The translations under genes and the position numbers were made by a program. Source: CAWKPF01 sp963851415 (GTDB lineage Bacteria; Acidobacteriota; Thermoanaerobaculia; Multivoradales; Multivoraceae). Taken from it: a stretch of 64,000 nucleotides of DNA. The notes beneath the pieces were generated by a model. It searched no databases. It saw only the letters and a list, made by a program, of their open reading frames with translations, and had not been told where the DNA came from. The stretch is taken from assembly GCA_963851415.1 (NCBI GenBank), contig CAWKPF010000002.1, positions 868,001-932,000 on the forward strand. Direction: 5' to 3'. This document shows, in pieces, positions 60,669 through 64,000 of this stretch (positions are counted from its first letter, which is position 1; each line of letters opens with the position of its first letter).

Positions 60669-62699
60669 TCAAGTGACTCCGAAGAGTCGCAAGCCGTTGA
60701 AAGTCACGAACGCGCACACCCACGCCAGACCGGTCATGTAGGAGAGTTGAAGGCCCGCCCAGCGCCAGCTCCCCGTCTCGCGACGCGTCACGGTGAGCGT
60801 GGGCAGACACTGCATCGCGAGTACGAAGAAGACCAGGAGACTCGCCGAGGTCGCAGTCGTGAAGAGCCGGGAGCCGTCGTCCCGGGTCGCAGAGCGAATG
60901 CGATCGACCACCCCACGATCCCCGACTTCGAGCTCCGGATCTCCCACTACCAGGACCGCCATCGTCGAGACGAAGACCTCTCGCGCCAGAAAGCTGGTCA
61001 TCACACCGACTGTGAGCTGCCAGTCGAAGCCCAGGGGAGCGAACGCCGGCGCGACGGCACGTCCCATCCGACCCGCGAAGCTCTGACTCTGCTGATGCTT
61101 GGCGACGAGATAGTCGGCGTCGCGCTCGAGCTCGAGCGCTCGATCCGGCTGTGCGTCCTCGATCGCTGCCGCTTCGACCCTCAGCGACTCGGCCGCGCTG
61201 GGCACACCACCCTGCGGATAGGCCGACAGCCACCACATCACGACGCAGATCGCCATGATGATGGTGCCCGCCGTGCGCAAGAACAAGGTTCCCTGTTCCC
61301 AGGCCGCGAGCAGGGAGTTACGAAGCGAGGGCCACTTGTAGCTGGGCAGCTCGAGCACCATGGGCCGGGAGTCTCCAGGGAGTATGGAGCGGCGAATGAC
61401 CAGAGAGGAAAGCAGAGCCGCCGTACCGCCCAGGAGGTAGCAGCCGGCAAAGGCCAGACCCGCGAGAAAGGGGTTGTCCCGAAACAACATACTCGTCAAC
61501 AACACGTAGACCGGGAGGCGCGCTGAGCAACTGACCAGCGGCGCCACGAGAATGGTCGCCAATCGATCGCGCCGATCCGGGATCAGACGCGCCGCCATGA
61601 TTCCTGGAATCGCACACGCGTGGCAGGAGAGCAAAGGCACGAAAGCCTGCCCGGGGAGCCCGAATCGACACAGCAGACGATCCATCACGAACGCGGCGCG
61701 GGCCAGATACCCGGTGTCCTCGAGAATGCTGATCATCGCGAACAGGAGACAGATCTGGGGAAGGAACACCACCGTGCCAGCGATGCCTCCGATCACGCCG
61801 TCGACCAGCAGATCGTGAATCTGCCCGGGAGGAAGCAGATCGGACAGCCAGGCACCGAGATGCCCGAAGGTGGCCTCGATCAGGTCCATCGGGACCGTCG
61901 CGATCGCGAAGATCGTCCAGAACAACAGCCCCATGACGCCCGCGAACGTCAGCAGTCCGAGCACTGGATGGGTGAATGCCTGGTCGAGACGCTCGGTGAG
62001 CGTGTCCGTACTCGATCCGATCACGTCGGGACCGCCGAGGCTTTCCTCGACCAACCGTTCTGCCCATGCCTCTCGGCCATCGAAGAGCGACCGATCCAGC
62101 CGCGGCACGATCGAGGGGAGAGCCTCCTCGAGCTCCCGCGGCTGGACGGCACGCAGCAGCTCTGACTTGAGGGGCTCCACCCCCGAGCCCCGTCTGGCTA
62201 CCATCGGCACCACGGGACAACCGAGCAGACCGGACAGCCGCTCGGCATCCAGAGTCAAGCCGCGACGCTGCGCCAGGTCCACCATGTTCAGGCCGACCAC
62301 GGTCGGCAACCCGTACTCCAACAACTCGCCCACCAACATCAGGTTCCGCACGGGATTCGTCGCATCGATGACCACGACGACCGCTTCGGGCTTGCGGTAC
62401 AGACCCTCTCCCGAGAGCACCGCCCGACAGACATTGGACTCGGGAAGATCGAGACCGAGCGCGTAGATCCCGGGTAGATCGGTGATCTCTCCCTGGGCAC
62501 CGTCGAGCGCACAGCGACCGACTCGTGCGTCCGTCGTGGTGCCGGGGAAGTTGGCCGTCTTCGCCCGCACACCGCACAGGCGATTGAACAAGGTCGTCTT
62601 CCCGGTGTTGGGGTTTCCGAGAAGGGCGATTCGGAAGGGCTGGCTCCCTTCGACACGGCGCGGTGCCGAAGCGACCTCGGACTCGACGGGCGAAGCCAT
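60669..62699 (-). CDS. feoB: Ferrous iron transport protein B
   Basis: ATG 62699 gives 676 residues. The G domain has LLGNPNTGKTTLFNRLCG near residue 27 (G1), DLPGIYAL near 72 (G3) and GLNMVDLAQ near 115 (G4). A helical spacer leads to about eight membrane helices, with HACAIPGIMAARLIPDRRDR near 383, where FeoB usually has a C-x-x-P-like metal-path motif. FLAREVFVSTMAVLV lies near 595. It drives GTP-dependent Fe2+ uptake through the inner membrane. It follows feoA by eight bases. A length of 676 is slightly short for FeoB (about 700-770), mainly in the C-terminal region. Confidence 0.95.
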   Translation of the reverse strand: MASPVESEVASAPRRVEGSQPFRIALLGNPNTGKTTLFNRLCGVRAKTANFPGTTTDARVGRCALDGAQGEITDLPGIYALGLDLPESNVCRAVLSGEGLYRKPEAVVVVIDATNPVRNLMLVGELLEYGLPTVVGLNMVDLAQRRGLTLDAERLSGLLGCPVVPMVARRGSGVEPLKSELLRAVQPRELEEALPSIVPRLDRSLFDGREAWAERLVEESLGGPDVIGSSTDTLTERLDQAFTHPVLGLLTFAGVMGLLFWTIFAIATVPMDLIEATFGHLGAWLSDLLPPGQIHDLLVDGVIGGIAGTVVFLPQICLLFAMISILEDTGYLARAAFVMDRLLCRFGLPGQAFVPLLSCHACAIPGIMAARLIPDRRDRLATILVAPLVSCSARLPVYVLLTSMLFRDNPFLAGLAFAGCYLLGGTAALLSSLVIRRSILPGDSRPMVLELPSYKWPSLRNSLLAAWEQGTLFLRTAGTIIMAICVVMWWLSAYPQGGVPSAAESLRVEAAAIEDAQPDRALELERDADYLVAKHQQSQSFAGRMGRAVAPAFAPLGFDWQLTVGVMTSFLAREVFVSTMAVLVVGDPELEVGDRGVVDRIRSATRDDGSRLFTTATSASLLVFFVLAMQCLPTLTVTRRETGSWRWAGLQLSYMTGLAWVCAFVTFNGLRLFGVT

Positions 62700-62707
62700 C
62701 GGCGGAC

Positions 62708-62959
62708 TCAGTCCGCCGCGAGCGGCTCGACGAGGAGGTGGCTGGCGATTCGCTGTGCGAGGCCGATCCGCGTGCTGCGCACCTGGAGGATCCAGGGCTC
62801 TCCCCGCTTGCACACCCTGAAACGACTCCCCAGACTGAGCCCCAGGGCCGCGAGGAGCGCAGAGTCGGAAGACTCCAGCTCGGCGAGTCGGAGCGAGCCC
62901 CGCGCACCCAGTGCCAGAGAGGTCAAGGGAACCAGGGATGGAGAATTGGCTTCTGACAT
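62708..62959 (-). CDS. feoA: FeoA-domain protein
   Basis: An 83-residue SH3-like protein from ATG 62959; a TTG at 63004 is the alternative. LTSLALGARGSLRLAELESS and LLAALGLSLGSRFRVCKRGE match the FeoA fold, and LQVRSTRIGLAQRIASHLLV is the conserved last strand. FeoA proteins help FeoB work in ferrous iron uptake. It is the first gene of the feo operon. No convincing Fur box was seen in the 170 bases between it and the divergent gene at 63130. Confidence 0.85.
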   Translation of the reverse strand: MSEANSPSLVPLTSLALGARGSLRLAELESSDSALLAALGLSLGSRFRVCKRGEPWILQVRSTRIGLAQRIASHLLVEPLAAD

Positions 62960-63129
62960 GGCAAGAGAGAGCTCGAAAAGGGGCTCTTGTTCTGGGTACA
63001 GCAACCCGAGGTGAGGCTAGCACAGGCGCGGGCTGCACTTCGGTAATCACGGAGTCTCTCGAAAGGGCCCGGTGTAGACTGTGGCGGAACCCTTCAGCCC
63101 ACGGCTACCCCCACCGAGAGAGGCTTCCC

Positions 63130-63948
63130 ATGAAGCGACTCCGCCCCGATCTTCACAGACAGCGCAGGCCCATGATCGTCATCGGAGTCGTTCTCTCCTG
63201 CGCGGTCCTCGTCCCCTGCGTCTACGCTTCTCATCCGCCTCCCTGGGACGGAAGAGAAAGTCGAATCGAGCAGATCCTCGAAGAGGGCATCGTCATCGAA
63301 GAAGAGGAAGTGGGCATGGGGGTGACCAATCCGAGCCGAATGGTGCTCGAGCTCGACGGTGAGCGGATCGCCGCCGTGTGGAAACCCCTGCGACCGGGCT
63401 ACTACAGCGGCTACTGGGAGAGCTATCAGAACGAGGTCGCGGCCTACAGGCTGGACCAGTTCCTCGGTCTACACATGGTGCCCCCGACCGTCCACAGGGT
63501 GATCGCACGCCAGGCCGGATCGCTCCAATTCTGGGTCGATGGCGTTCGCCTCTACAGCGAGGTCGAGGGCAAGACACCGAGCGATTCCCACTGGAGTCAT
63601 CAGTTGGCCAACATGAAGTTGTTCGACAACTTGATCTACAACCGCGATCGCAACGCCGGCAACTTCATGGTGGACGACGAGTGGAACATCGTGCTGATCG
63701 ACCACTCTCGGGCGATCCTGCACCAGCGAAAACTCGATACGCGGAAGAACAAACTCCCCACGTCCTTCGATCGCCAGGTGATCGCGAGGCTCGAACAGCT
63801 GAACGAAGAGACTCTGGCCGAGGCAATGGGGGACCTGCCCCTGAGCAAGTCCCACACCAAGGGAATCCTCAAACGCAGAGACATGCTGCTGGAACTGGTC
63901 GCGGAGCGAGTCGAAGAAGTGGGCGAAGCGCCGATCATGTTCAACTGA
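63130..63948 (+). CDS. Exported protein with protein/lipid-kinase-like catalytic motifs
   Basis: A 272-residue protein from ATG 63130. Residues about 14-33 (MIVIGVVLSCAVLVPCVYAS) are a signal peptide or anchor. The body has kinase-like landmarks: Lys85 in AAVWKPLRPGYY, Glu102 in YQNEVAAYRLDQFLG, Asp173 and Asn178 in YNRDRNAGNFM, and Asp191 in VLIDHSRAI. This is the order of ATP-binding Lys, helix Glu, DRxxxN and metal Asp in HipA/PI-kinase-type folds. An exported kinase is unusual in bacteria. The substrate is unknown, and loss of activity cannot be excluded. It is divergent from feoA. Confidence 0.72.
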   Translation: MKRLRPDLHRQRRPMIVIGVVLSCAVLVPCVYASHPPPWDGRESRIEQILEEGIVIEEEEVGMGVTNPSRMVLELDGERIAAVWKPLRPGYYSGYWESYQNEVAAYRLDQFLGLHMVPPTVHRVIARQAGSLQFWVDGVRLYSEVEGKTPSDSHWSHQLANMKLFDNLIYNRDRNAGNFMVDDEWNIVLIDHSRAILHQRKLDTRKNKLPTSFDRQVIARLEQLNEETLAEAMGDLPLSKSHTKGILKRRDMLLELVAERVEEVGEAPIMFN

Positions 63949-63970
63949 CGGTAGGCGGCCGCGACGACCC

Positions 63971-64000
63971 CTACTTGACGACGAAACCGATCTCTTCGGT
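63971..64000 (-). CDS. C-terminal end of a gene running off the window
   Basis: Reading leftward from the window edge, the frame ends EEIGFVVK followed by TAG at 63971-63973. Ten codons are too few to identify it. It is convergent with the preceding gene, 22 bases away. Confidence 0.25.
   Translation of the reverse strand, partial: TEEIGFVVK

Noticed and set aside
59358..61526. A very long plus-strand open frame (about 720 codons) running through the repeat array and feoB
   Set aside because: It reads the 245-bp units in all three frames in turn and then runs antisense to feoB. The encoded Pro/Arg/Gly-rich text has the look of stop-free GC-rich DNA, not a protein.
1..64000. tRNA, rRNA, insertion sequences or integrase genes
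   Set aside because: No transposase or integrase protein, cloverleaf or rRNA segment was seen on either strand; the clusters show no obvious mobile borders.

Overview
The window is high-GC DNA, roughly two thirds G+C by eye, densely packed with genes. GTG and TTG starts are common, and many neighbours overlap by 4 to 14 bases. Lipoprotein signals, outer-membrane export proteins and a Wza/Wzz-type system indicate a Gram-negative cell. The gene content suits a soil or marine lineage such as Myxococcota, other former Deltaproteobacteria, or Acidobacteriota. No rRNA or tRNA is present, so the phylum is an inference from protein style only.

Positions 1-50800 are almost entirely a surface-polysaccharide island. 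The left part (1-19560) is recognisable as an exopolysaccharide locus of the kind that normally accompanies exosortase A (XrtA/PEP-CTERM). It has an asparagine-synthase-type amidotransferase, three glycosyltransferases and a RIFT-barrel lyase-like protein on the plus strand. A seven-gene minus-strand block follows: Wza, Wzz, tyrosine autokinase, glycosyltransferase, polysaccharide deacetylase, outer-membrane barrel and FemAB-like protein. A divergent priming phosphoglycosyltransferase and a GT4 enzyme complete it. No exosortase or PEP-CTERM substrate is visible. The block 19598-34004 adds a sulfotransferase, a deacetylase, a Wzx-type flippase, a formyltransferase, a carbamoyltransferase, two PIG-L deacetylases and several glycosyltransferases, so the predicted glycan could be heavily decorated. 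Positions 34007-43547 hold a secreted LamG/FN3 protein, two GT39 membrane glycosyltransferases and two alkaline-phosphatase-superfamily lipoprotein or membrane-anchored enzymes. Positions 43622-50792 are a second plus-strand glycan module: methyltransferase, epimerase, PHP-like protein, GT4, second asparagine synthase and a GlpD-like oxidoreductase.

Three genes in the left polysaccharide region (12497-13740, 13790-14478, 21550-22534) are broken by small indels. Their protein halves join cleanly if one or two bases are corrected. One indel sits in a G/C homopolymer. They are either sequence errors or early decay.

From 50878 the content changes: a glutathione-transferase-like protein, an amidohydrolase lipoprotein and a pectinacetylesterase-like lipoprotein. 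A tight five-gene minus-strand operon follows (59334 down to 54477), combining a GTP cyclohydrolase II/RibD-reductase fusion, a medium-chain dehydrogenase, a 6-pyruvoyl-tetrahydropterin-synthase homologue, a GT4 glycosyltransferase and a methyltransferase. This looks like a pathway for a glycosylated, methylated pterin or pyrimidine metabolite, and I regard it as the best candidate for a little-described system. Immediately upstream lies an array of 245-bp tandem repeats (59440-60474). After it comes a feoA-feoB ferrous-iron operon ending in a tiny Cys-containing membrane protein whose stop codon lies inside the repeat. The window closes with an exported protein carrying protein/lipid-kinase-like motifs.
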